A stretch of 44,156 nt of DNA from Acidobacteriota bacterium. Its GTDB lineage: Bacteria > Acidobacteriota > Terriglobia > Terriglobales > Acidobacteriaceae. The position numbers and the translations under genes were made by a program. Shown here piece by piece: positions 33,370 through 40,601 of this stretch. Each line of letters begins with the position of its first letter. Within the stretch, counting starts at the first letter, position 1. The notes under the pieces are model-generated. The model saw nothing but the letters and a program-made list of their open reading frames with translations. It was not told where the DNA came from and did no database searches. Where the stretch lies: positions 1-44,156 of the forward strand of contig JAKBHH010000021.1 of NCBI GenBank assembly GCA_021836865.1, in the 5' to 3' direction.

Positions 33370-33409
33370 CCGTTTCGTGGTGAGTATGACACTTGCGATT
33401 TGGGGATGA

Positions 33410-33425
33410 TGTGATTCGCATCACG
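33410..33425 (-). promoter_or_regulatory. CRP/FNR-family binding site (Cys-rich gene side)
   Basis: TGTGATTCGCATCACG fits TGTGAT-N4-ATCACA at 11 of the 12 fixed positions. It lies 41 bases upstream of the Cys-rich protein gene, where an activator or repressor would act. Confidence 0.55.
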
Positions 33426-33542
33426 CGATGGGAGAGGCGCCAGGTGCTCTTAAGCCTTTAAATCAAACTCTAGGAAAAGAATTCAACACCGTACAAGAGT
33501 TCGTCGATCGGCTTTCATTGATTCGTGCAGAAATTTTGTCCG

Positions 33543-33558
33543 TGTGATTCATATCACT
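33543..33558 (+). promoter_or_regulatory. CRP/FNR-family binding site (Met-rich gene side)
   Basis: TGTGATTCATATCACT fits TGTGAT-N4-ATCACA at 11 of 12 fixed positions and shares TGTGATTC and ATCAC with the other site 118 bases away. It lies 134 bases upstream of the lipoprotein start. Confidence 0.58.
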
Positions 33559-33692
33559 GACAGCACGGCTTCCGCTTTGCCACCATTAAAAAATGCAAGC
33601 AAGGATCTATGGCTGTTTCTAAGTCTGCCGTTGGAAAGCCCGCACGATGTGGCTTCTACCCCATGCATCTCTTGCTTCCCTCGGAGGACATC

Positions 33693-35153
33693 GTGCAATC
33701 ATCAAGCTCTTTTCTATCTCTGCGGCAAACGCTGCTGAGCGTCACAAGCGCGTGCTGCCTGCTGCTTCTTACTCTTGCTTTGAGTGCCTGCGGGAGCGGT
33801 AGTTCCCAGAGCACCGGACCAACTCCCACGCCTACGCCCGCTGCCAAAACTACGGTTCAGGTAAACATGGGCGACTCGCCCGCGGATTGGATGCTGGCCT
33901 TCTCGATGAACGTCAGTTCGATGACGTTGACGGGAAGCAACGGGAATGCAACCGTGGTTTCGACTTCGACACCGATGGAAATGATGCATCTGATGGGCAC
34001 CATGCAGCCGCTGGCGATGGTGAGCGCGCCGCAGGGCAGCTACACGGGCGCCACCGTCACCATTGGCTCGGCGACGGTCATGTATATGGACCCGACGACC
34101 AAAGCACCGGTCCAGGCGACGATCTCCGGGCCGATCACAGGCAGTGTGACTTTCACGAGTCCCATCACGGTGGGCTCCACGCCGATGGCGATGGGCTTTG
34201 ATCTGGACCTTGCGAGTTCAGTGACGCAAGGCTCAAATGGCACGCTGTCCATGAATCCTGTCTTTCACGTAACCTCGGGTACGCAGGGATCGGGCAATCC
34301 GATGGACTACGCCGATGGCGGCATCAATCAGATGATGGGCATGGTCTCCGGCGTCTCCGGCAGCTCGTTCACGATGACCTCAATGCAGGCGGCGCAGACG
34401 TTCACTTTCGCCACCAACTCCTCGACGACGTTCGATGGCACCAGCATGAGCGCGATGGGCAGCGGAATGCTGGCGCTGGTGGATGCAACCATGCAATCCG
34501 ATGGCTCTCTGCTGGCGACGAGGGTGCAGTCGATGATGGGCTCCTCGGGCGGTATGATGGGCGGCGGCATCATCACAGCGGTGACGGGCCAGCCTCCAAC
34601 GTCGCTCACCATGGTGATGCAGAACGGCGCGGGCACCAGCATGATGTCCTCCTACTTTGCCTCGGGCGCCACCGTGAATCTGAGTTCCAGCACCACCTAT
34701 GAGATGGACGAGGATGGCATGGATATGACGAGTCTGCCGTTCACACCGGCTTTTGACGCGAATCACATCTATGCGGGGCAGAGCGTGATGCCAATCAGCT
34801 CCACCGGCATGATGAGCGGATCGGGCGGCATGGGCGGCGGGATGATGGGCGGCGGCTCGATGGCGGGAACCATCACGGCGAACGAGGTTGCACTGGAGCC
34901 GCAGGGCATCACCGGCACTGCCGCAGTCACGCTCACCGGCGGCACGGCGACGAGCTTTGCCATGACGCTGCCTTCCGATTCGGCGTTCACCACGCTAACC
35001 GGCGCAACCAGCGTCATGGTCTTTCAGCAGGGCAGCACGACACTGGAAGGTGGATCGACCATTGCGAGTGGAACTGCCATGCACACCTTTGGGCTGCTGT
35101 TCTACGATGGCGGCCAGTGGAAGATGGTGGCGATGCGCATGGGCGCGAACTGA
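33693..35153 (+). CDS. Met-rich lipoprotein with DUF4382- and DUF5666-like domains
   Basis: A 486-residue lipoprotein. The signal peptide ends in LALSAC, so the cysteine at about residue 33 should be lipidated, followed by a Thr/Pro linker. Residues about 55-205 follow the DUF4382 pattern (MGDSPADWML, PQGSYTGATVTIGSATV), and the middle part looks like DUF5666 (MVSGVSGSSFTM ... LVDATM). About 49 residues, one in ten, are methionine, including GG-spaced pairs (SMMGSSGGMMGGG, MMSGSGGMGGGMMGGG). Met clusters of this type bind Cu(I) or Ag(I) in other periplasmic proteins, so metal handling is possible but not shown. The GTG at 33693 has GGAGGA right upstream. A CRP/FNR site lies in front. Confidence 0.8.
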   Translation: MQSSSSFLSLRQTLLSVTSACCLLLLTLALSACGSGSSQSTGPTPTPTPAAKTTVQVNMGDSPADWMLAFSMNVSSMTLTGSNGNATVVSTSTPMEMMHLMGTMQPLAMVSAPQGSYTGATVTIGSATVMYMDPTTKAPVQATISGPITGSVTFTSPITVGSTPMAMGFDLDLASSVTQGSNGTLSMNPVFHVTSGTQGSGNPMDYADGGINQMMGMVSGVSGSSFTMTSMQAAQTFTFATNSSTTFDGTSMSAMGSGMLALVDATMQSDGSLLATRVQSMMGSSGGMMGGGIITAVTGQPPTSLTMVMQNGAGTSMMSSYFASGATVNLSSSTTYEMDEDGMDMTSLPFTPAFDANHIYAGQSVMPISSTGMMSGSGGMGGGMMGGGSMAGTITANEVALEPQGITGTAAVTLTGGTATSFAMTLPSDSAFTTLTGATSVMVFQQGSTTLEGGSTIASGTAMHTFGLLFYDGGQWKMVAMRMGAN

Positions 35154-35178
35154 CACGCGGCCGTTGCCTGATCGAACC

Positions 35179-35217
35179 GTAAGGCCTCGCTCCTTCATCG
35201 AGCGAGGCCTTACCTTT
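35179..35217 (+). terminator. Terminator after the Met-rich lipoprotein gene
   Basis: GTAAGGCCTCGCTC (35179-35192) and GAGCGAGGCCTTAC (35200-35213) form a perfect 14-base stem with a 7-base loop, followed by CTTT. Confidence 0.85.
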
Positions 35218-35292
35218 GGTGTGCCAGAGTGCGCTCCTCCAGGCGAGCCGAACCGGGGCCAAGATGCGCGCTGATAAAATGAACCCTGGACC

Positions 35293-36573
35293 ATGCTGAG
35301 AAAACGCTACGCGCGCTGGATGTATGAGTGGGAAACGCGGCTGACAACGCGCGACGAGAACCGCGTGGTACGTCCGCTGGAGTGGGGCTTTGAGTGGATC
35401 GCTCCATTCCTTCAGTCGCACGGTTTAGCTGCGGCGTTGCCGGACTCTGAAGCGCTGCGCGACAATGCAGCCACCGAAGCAGCCATGGTGCGCATCAACG
35501 AGCTGCTGATCCGCCACAGTGATAAGTTCTTCGGCTACGAGCGGCCCACGGACTTCCGGCTGGAAGAGCGGCACCCGGAGCTGTTCCCGACGAATGTGCG
35601 GCCGGAGACCCTGGCCAAGGATGCGGCCATCAAGCAGCAGGCCGCTGAGGGCAAGATTCCCAAGGCGCTGTATCTGCGCTTCACTTCGCCGGAACGTACG
35701 CCCTATCCCGAAAACGATCAGGTCAATGCCCGCTGGTATCCCGCGCCCGCGCACAGGGACCCAAAGCGGCCGCGACAGGCGATTATCGTGCTGCCGCAGT
35801 GGAACGCGGATGCCTTCAGCCACAACGCGCTCTGCGCCATCTTCAATCGCATGGGGATCTCGGCGCTGCGGCTCTCAAAGCCGTATCACGATATTCGCCG
35901 GCCTACTGAGCTGGAGCGGTCGGATTATGCGGTGAGCGCAAATGTCGGGCGCACGCTCTCTGCCTGTCGCCAGGCGGTAGTGGATATTCGCTGCTGCGTG
36001 GACTGGCTGGAGGAGCAAGGGTACGAACACTTCGGCGTGCTCGGTACGAGCCTCGGCTCCTGCTATGCCTTTCTGGCCAGCGCACACGACAGGCGCCTTC
36101 GGGTAAATGCCTTCAATCACGCGTCAACCTCATTCGGCGATGTGGTGTGGGCCGGTCAGAGCACGCGGCATATCCGCACAGCGCTGCAGGATGCAGGGTT
36201 GACGCAGGAGCGGATCCGCGCGCTATGGGCGGCCATCAGCCCGGTCAGCTACTTTGACCGTATTGTGAGCGAAGAAGCCGGCGGGCGCGACAAGCGCGCG
36301 CTTCTGGTGTATGCCAACTACGACCTGACCTTCCCCAAGGAGTACTCGCTCCAGGTCGTCGCGGCATTCCGGCGCGTGGGGTTCAACTTTGAACCGCGCG
36401 TGCTGCCCTGCGGACACTACACGACGGGCGAAACGCCCTTCCAGTACATCGATGGCTGGTACATGGGATCGTTTGTGTATCGCGCCTTCAAGGCGCTGCG
36501 CGAAGAGAAGGCCGCTGCAACCAATGGAACTGTGCCCGCGGAAGTCGCGGAAGAAGAGGCCATCTCGCGTTAG
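35293..36573 (+). CDS. ABHD18-like alpha/beta hydrolase
   Basis: A 426-residue soluble protein that resembles the ABHD18 (DUF2048) group of alpha/beta hydrolases. The nucleophile elbow is GTSLGS with Ser253. A likely acid is the Asp in YANYDLTF, and the His in LPCGHYTTGE completes the triad. The N-terminal 150 residues are a family-specific helical extension containing WMYEWETRL and the ERHPELFP stretch. Human ABHD18 has been linked to lipid (cardiolipin) deacylation. No lipid gene lies next to this one, so its substrate is unknown. A TAAAAT element at 35275-35280 would give a leader of only about six bases. It ends three bases from the stop of the convergent pseudokinase gene. Confidence 0.75.
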   Translation: MLRKRYARWMYEWETRLTTRDENRVVRPLEWGFEWIAPFLQSHGLAAALPDSEALRDNAATEAAMVRINELLIRHSDKFFGYERPTDFRLEERHPELFPTNVRPETLAKDAAIKQQAAEGKIPKALYLRFTSPERTPYPENDQVNARWYPAPAHRDPKRPRQAIIVLPQWNADAFSHNALCAIFNRMGISALRLSKPYHDIRRPTELERSDYAVSANVGRTLSACRQAVVDIRCCVDWLEEQGYEHFGVLGTSLGSCYAFLASAHDRRLRVNAFNHASTSFGDVVWAGQSTRHIRTALQDAGLTQERIRALWAAISPVSYFDRIVSEEAGGRDKRALLVYANYDLTFPKEYSLQVVAAFRRVGFNFEPRVLPCGHYTTGETPFQYIDGWYMGSFVYRAFKALREEKAAATNGTVPAEVAEEEAISR

Positions 36574-36576
36574 CGC

Positions 36577-37968
36577 TCAGGGAGCAACTTCGACGGGCGT
36601 GACCTCGGTTCCAGTCTGTCTGAACTCGAATCGCAGCGTCCACGCGCTCGCGGTTGCCTGACCATTCACCCGCGCAGGCTTGAACTTCCATTGATGCGCC
36701 GCTTCAAGAGCGACTTTGGCGAAATACTTGCTTGGTCCAGCCGACTCCAAAGTGGCATCCGCAACATTGCCTTCCTGGTCGACGTTGACCCCTGTCACCA
36801 CGACTACCGTGCCCCGAATGGAGTTCATTGCGCTGGGCAGTACGTTGGGCAGGACCCGGTCCGCAACCGCACCCTTCTGCGTGGCGCCCTTTGCGGCGTC
36901 CGCTCTGGGAGCAGATGCCTGAGGAACAGAGGTTTGCGGCGGCGCAGCGACGACTGTCTGTTCTGATAGCGGCGCGGTAGCCGGCGACGACGGTTGCTGG
37001 CTTGCTGCCGGAGCCGATGGCTGAGCCTTGCGCGACCGCATCTGCACTACGGTGACGAGCGCAGCCAGCACAAGTAACGCGACGATCAGCACCGGCCCGC
37101 GCCATCTGGCAGGCGTGGCATTGCGGGTGCCGGCAGCCATCTCCGCAACAGGCTGCGGCTTGCTGGGAGCGGCTGCAACAGGCTGCGCCGGCGCCAGGCG
37201 AGCCTGCACGCCGGCAAGCGTGCACCGGCGCGCTGGGTCAATCTCCACACACGCGCGCGCAATGCCGGCAAGAGGCTCAGGAATGGACTCCGGAACGACC
37301 AACTCCGGCTGCGCGGGGCTTCGCCGCAGCGGCGGATGCTGCGTGAACGATTCGACCAGGGTGACGCCAAGCGACCAGAGGTCTGCAGCCGGAGAGATTG
37401 TGCCTGTAGCGAGTTCCGGCGCGTCATAAACACTGGACGCGGTAGAGGCGTAGTCGATCCTGCCTGCAGCAAACAGGCCGTCCGTGGAGAGCTTCAACTC
37501 ATTGTCGACGACGAGGATGTTCGATGGCTTGAGATGGCCATGCACCAACCCCTTGCCGTGGAGGTAGCTGAGCGCATCGAGGACGGGGCCGAGCATCTCT
37601 CTGGCTTCGTCGGCCGTCAAGGCTCGCTCCGGCAAAATCCCCGCCAGAACCTCATCGGCATATTCCGTCACGGTGTAGAGCAGCGCGGCTCCGTCGATCT
37701 GGCAATGTCCGGTATCAAACAGGCGCATCAGGTGAGGATGCGCGAGGTTCCTCGCCAGCGCCCAACCGGCGACCCGCGCTTCTGCGTCTGCGGCATCCAC
37801 AGGAAAGAGTTTGAGGGCAGCCTTCCGCGGCGGATAACCGGACAACTCGGTCAGGAAGACACCACTGCGCGCAGAGCCGCCCAGCCACTGCAAGAGAGTA
37901 AACCTCCCGTCAACAAGGCGCCCAACCCAATCACTGCCCATTGCCGCTGCGTTCATGGTCGCAATCAT
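36577..37968 (-). CDS. Pseudokinase-transmembrane-TonB fusion protein
   Basis: A 463-residue three-part protein. Residues 15-265 have the Ser/Thr kinase fold: the ATP lysine is Lys53 (KAALKLF), APE is at 183-185 and DLWSLG at 196-201. However, the catalytic HRD is HGH (residues 143-145) and DFG is TDG (162-164), so both catalytic aspartates are lost. It is probably a pseudokinase that binds nucleotide or protein. A membrane helix at about 290-312 is followed by an Ala/Pro/Gln linker and a C-terminal TonB-type domain (VTGVNVDQEGNVADATLE ... HQWKFKPA). It may sense from the cytoplasm and act in the periplasm, or be a scaffold. Three Met codons lie in the first ten; the exact start is uncertain. 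Confidence 0.85.
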   Translation of the reverse strand: MIATMNAAAMGSDWVGRLVDGRFTLLQWLGGSARSGVFLTELSGYPPRKAALKLFPVDAADAEARVAGWALARNLAHPHLMRLFDTGHCQIDGAALLYTVTEYADEVLAGILPERALTADEAREMLGPVLDALSYLHGKGLVHGHLKPSNILVVDNELKLSTDGLFAAGRIDYASTASSVYDAPELATGTISPAADLWSLGVTLVESFTQHPPLRRSPAQPELVVPESIPEPLAGIARACVEIDPARRCTLAGVQARLAPAQPVAAAPSKPQPVAEMAAGTRNATPARWRGPVLIVALLVLAALVTVVQMRSRKAQPSAPAASQQPSSPATAPLSEQTVVAAPPQTSVPQASAPRADAAKGATQKGAVADRVLPNVLPSAMNSIRGTVVVVTGVNVDQEGNVADATLESAGPSKYFAKVALEAAHQWKFKPARVNGQATASAWTLRFEFRQTGTEVTPVEVAP

Positions 37969-38137
37969 TCTACCCGAGCATAGCCTCAGGCAAGGCCGAT
38001 CTTGGCTGGAAAGGGAGTGAGGTCAAATCCGCGGGAGCTGTCAAGGATCGGCCTCGCGATTTGCGTACGTCGAACTCGAAAGAGATGCGCACGAGGCGTT
38101 TACCTGATTCCAACCGCATGCGAGCTCTACCCGGCGT

Positions 38138-38536
38138 TCAGCCCCGGTTAAGGAGGTGAATCATCGGACAAGGGTCGCCTGCGACCTGGGCATCGCAGGA
38201 ACGGATCAATCGTTTCAAGGCCCTCCTGATGCGTGAGATTTCGGAGAGTTTCTTTTCGATCAGGTCGAGCTTCTGTGCGGCCGCTGCGCGCGTCTCCTTG
38301 CAGGCCTTTCTTTCATCGAGTTGCATAAGCCCGCTGATCTCCTCCAAAGTGAATCCGAGGCCCTGAGCCTTTCTGATGAATCGCACTTGATGCAGAGATT
38401 CCTGAGAATATCTGCGGTAGCCGGCAGGTGGCTTCGGCGGCTCTTGCAGCAGGCCGCGCCGCTGATAATAGCGGATGGTTTCCACGTTGACTCCGGCGGC
38501 CTTTGCCAGGGTTCCAATCGTCTCTCCGTAGCTCAT
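38138..38536 (-). CDS. merR: Mercury-responsive regulator MerR
   Basis: MerR represses and, with Hg(II), activates the divergent mer genes by untwisting the promoter. The N-terminal helix-turn-helix and wing are clear (GVNVETIRYYQRRGLL, GYRRYSQ). The three mercury cysteines are at 79, 114 and 123 counted from the ATG at 38536, with the same spacing (35 and 9) as in Tn501 MerR; DPCPM is the usual end motif. An ATG at 38548 lies inside the -35 of the divergent promoter, so I prefer 38536, which has GAAGAGAG upstream. The length, 132 residues, is close to the usual 144. Confidence 0.92.
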   Translation of the reverse strand: MSYGETIGTLAKAAGVNVETIRYYQRRGLLQEPPKPPAGYRRYSQESLHQVRFIRKAQGLGFTLEEISGLMQLDERKACKETRAAAAQKLDLIEKKLSEISRIRRALKRLIRSCDAQVAGDPCPMIHLLNRG

Positions 38537-38547
38537 CTCTCTTCCCA

Positions 38548-38579
38548 TTGACTCCGTACCATAGTACGGAGTTTATAGT
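38548..38579 (+). promoter_or_regulatory. mer operator/promoter
   Basis: TTGACT at 38548-38553 (-35) and TATAGT at 38574-38579 (-10; TTATAG gives a 19-base spacer) enclose the dyad CTCCGTACCATAGTACGGAG (38552-38571). The core CCGTAC-N4-GTACGG is the MerR operator of Tn501. The overlong spacer is the hallmark of MerR-activated promoters. Confidence 0.9.
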
Positions 38580-38603
38580 GGTCATGAGTAGGCGAGTTCT
38601 GCA

Positions 38604-38957
38604 ATGCGGCTATTCCTGAATTCGAAAACTGCCTTGATTGCAGGGGGTCTGGCCGGCATAGGCGCCTCAGCCTGTTGCATTGGGCCGCTGCTCCTGCTCA
38701 GCCTGGGCATCGGCGGAGCGTGGATCGCCCACCTGACGGTGCTGGAGCCCTACCGACCGGTGTTCATCGTCCTGGGCCTTTTGTTTCTCGGCCTTGCCTT
38801 CCGCAGGCTTTACCTTGTCGCGCCCGCCTGCGATGCACAGGCAGCTTGTGCTGCGAATCGTGTGCCCAAAATGCAGCGACTGATCTTCTGGATCTTTACC
38901 CCGCTGCTGCTCGGCCTGATGGCAAGCCCGTGGTGGATTCCCCTCTTCTATCACTGA
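38604..38957 (+). CDS. merT: Mercuric ion transport protein MerT
   Basis: MerT takes Hg(II) from MerP and carries it across the inner membrane. The 117-residue protein has three membrane helices. The cysteine pair Cys24/Cys25 (SACCIGP) lies in the first helix, and Cys76 and Cys82 in the cytoplasmic loop, at exactly the positions known for Tn501 MerT. It is the first gene after the mer promoter; merP starts 17 bases after its stop. In the usual scheme the mercury is handed to MerA, but no merA lies in this window. Confidence 0.95.
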   Translation: MRLFLNSKTALIAGGLAGIGASACCIGPLLLLSLGIGGAWIAHLTVLEPYRPVFIVLGLLFLGLAFRRLYLVAPACDAQAACAANRVPKMQRLIFWIFTPLLLGLMASPWWIPLFYH

Positions 38958-38974
38958 AGCGAAAGAGGTTGAAA

Positions 38975-39265
38975 ATGATGCGAAAACTCGTTGCTTCCCT
39001 GCTGGTCTGGCTACCGCTGATGGCATGGGCTGCTACCCCGCAGACTGCCGTTCTGGACGTGCAGAATATGACTTGCTCCGTATGTCCGATCACGGTACGG
39101 AAGGCACTGGAAAAAGTTCCAGGGGTGCTTGACGCCAAGGTGGACTACAACCACAGGACGGCGATCGTGAAGTATGACCCTGGCCAAGCAACCAGCACGG
39201 CGCTGATAAAGGCCACGACGGATGCCGGATTTCCTTCAACGCTTCATCGAGGTTCACAGAAATGA
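38975..39265 (+). CDS. merP: Periplasmic mercury-binding protein MerP
   Basis: MerP binds Hg(II) in the periplasm and passes it to MerT. The 96-residue precursor has a signal peptide (about residues 1-20, ending AWAA). Its mature heavy-metal-associated domain has Cys34 and Cys37 in MTCSVCP, the usual metal site. AAAGAGG stands just before the tandem ATG codons at 38975 and 38978. The reading frame is open far upstream, but that part overlaps merT in another frame and is not coding. The stop overlaps the start of the next gene by four bases (ATGA). Confidence 0.95.
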   Translation: MMRKLVASLLVWLPLMAWAATPQTAVLDVQNMTCSVCPITVRKALEKVPGVLDAKVDYNHRTAIVKYDPGQATSTALIKATTDAGFPSTLHRGSQK

Positions 39266-39483
39266 CAGGCTCGGAAGTCGTATTGCAATCGGTTCTTACG
39301 TGCCCGCATTGCGGCCATGCCACAACGGAGACGATGCCCCAGGACTCCTGCAGTTTCTTCTACGAGTGTGAACACTGCAAGACTTTGCTTCGTCCAAAGG
39401 TTGGGGATTGCTGTGTCTTTTGCTCGTATGGGTCGGTCAAGTGTCCGCCCGTGCAGTTGCAGCAATCCTGTTGTCACGGCTGA
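39262..39483 (+). CDS. GDCCVxC-domain cysteine-rich protein of the mer operon
   Basis: A 73-residue cytoplasmic protein with eleven cysteines: a CPHC pair (14/17), C30, CEHC (36/39), the GDCCVFC box (50, 51, 54), C61 in CPPVQ and a terminal CC (70/71). This is the GDCCVxC family, some members of which are selenoproteins; here the key position is cysteine, encoded by a normal codon. The function is unknown. Overlap with the merP stop makes translational coupling likely, so the protein probably binds or buffers Hg(II) brought in by MerT. It is the last gene of the operon; 180 bases without a gene follow, then a gene on the other strand. Confidence 0.85.
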   Translation: MTGSEVVLQSVLTCPHCGHATTETMPQDSCSFFYECEHCKTLLRPKVGDCCVFCSYGSVKCPPVQLQQSCCHG

Positions 39484-39665
39484 AGAGATTTCGGATGCCT
39501 GTGTTTTGGGATGCTGGTGTACGCGGAGGCCGTTTGTTGCTGACAGCGTAGTGTGCTCTGCGATTCGCTTCGCCGATCTATCCCGGTTCCGGTTTCCAAA
39601 GACGGGTCATTCTCGCACAACGCTGCGGACAACGATGCGAGGTAGATCTGTTGCACGGCGCAGGG

Positions 39666-40550
39666 CTATCGGACGGCATTCAGATTGAGCTGCAGCAGCT
39701 TTGCTGGATCGAGATACGCGCCTTGCCAGCGCACGGCCCAGTGCAGATGCGGGCCAGTAACCCGGCCGGTTGCGCCGCTGAGACCCAGAAGCTGGCCCGC
39801 AACGACACGCTGCCCCTCGTGCACGCGGATGCGGCTCAAGTGCATGGAGAGCGTGAACAGGCCCATGCCGTGGTCGATCACAACGCAGCTTCCTTCGTAG
39901 TAGAGCGGTCGCGCCAGCACCACGACGCCGCCGTTACCGGCGCGCACCGGCGTTCCGGGCCGGGCGTGAAAATCCATCCCCTTGTGAATGCTGTCAAGCT
40001 TGCCATTGAAGACGCGGCGGGTGCCGAAGCTGTCTGTCGGCGCGGCGCGGACCGGCGCGCGAAAGCTGCCGCTCCAAAGGGGCTCAGGCGCGCTGGCGCC
40101 AAAGATGCTTTGCTTGAGGTGCGCCTCGGCCTCAATACGCTTGAGGTCTTCGGCACTGGGCGCGACGAAGCGCGGCGGAACCGTGAGCGCGGTGGTGCGA
40201 TAGCGCGCGGGATGAATTTCGACACTCTGGCTGAGGTCAGCCCTGCTGGAGCCTGCGGTGACTACGATTTTCAGCTGCGACAGGCCTGCGGGCGCTTCCA
40301 CATCCACGCCGGCCAGTGCAAACCAGGCGCGGCTGTCGCGGCTCCAAAAGAATGCGGGCGTCCGACCCAGCCATTCGCCTTCAACCTTTGCGCTGTCCGG
40401 GGCCGCGATGCGAATCAACTCCGGCGACCCGGCCTCAACGACGGCAGGCGTCAAGGTGACGCGGGTGGACGGCTCTCCGCACAAGCCGGGCGCGACAGCA
40501 GCGAAGAATGCGAACAGCAGAAACGTGTGCAGACAACGAGAGCCGGACAT
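39666..40550 (-). CDS. M23-family metallopeptidase
   Basis: A 294-residue exported endopeptidase-like protein of the M23 (LytM/lysostaphin) family that cuts peptide cross-links of peptidoglycan, or helps other enzymes to do so. A signal peptide covers about residues 1-25. An Ig-like beta domain spans about 28-115, and the catalytic domain runs from about 165 to the end. The zinc site is complete: His189 and Asp193 in HKGMDFH, and His270 with catalytic His268 in GPHLHW; a further conserved His237 is in SMHLSR. As all ligands are present it should be active, unlike the degenerate EnvC/NlpD type. It stands alone, between the mer operon and a gene for a repeated exported protein. Confidence 0.93.
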   Translation of the reverse strand: MSGSRCLHTFLLFAFFAAVAPGLCGEPSTRVTLTPAVVEAGSPELIRIAAPDSAKVEGEWLGRTPAFFWSRDSRAWFALAGVDVEAPAGLSQLKIVVTAGSSRADLSQSVEIHPARYRTTALTVPPRFVAPSAEDLKRIEAEAHLKQSIFGASAPEPLWSGSFRAPVRAAPTDSFGTRRVFNGKLDSIHKGMDFHARPGTPVRAGNGGVVVLARPLYYEGSCVVIDHGMGLFTLSMHLSRIRVHEGQRVVAGQLLGLSGATGRVTGPHLHWAVRWQGAYLDPAKLLQLNLNAVR

Positions 40551-40601
40551 GCGTTCAGCATACCGGCTCCCATGCGCAACCCGCGGATGCAGAGGCGCGG
40601 T

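Larger units (their letters stand above)
33370..33692. other. Divergent regulatory region with two CRP/FNR-type sites
   Basis: This 323-base region separates two divergent genes for exported proteins. It is AT-richer than its surroundings and holds two similar palindromes (33410-33425 and 33543-33558), listed separately. The plus-strand frame of the lipoprotein stays open back to 33609, but I see no gene before 33693. Confidence 0.5.

Noticed and set aside
38675..38974. Upstream extension of the merP frame
   Set aside because: It overlaps merT in another frame. The signal peptide and ribosome-binding site place the merP start at 38975.
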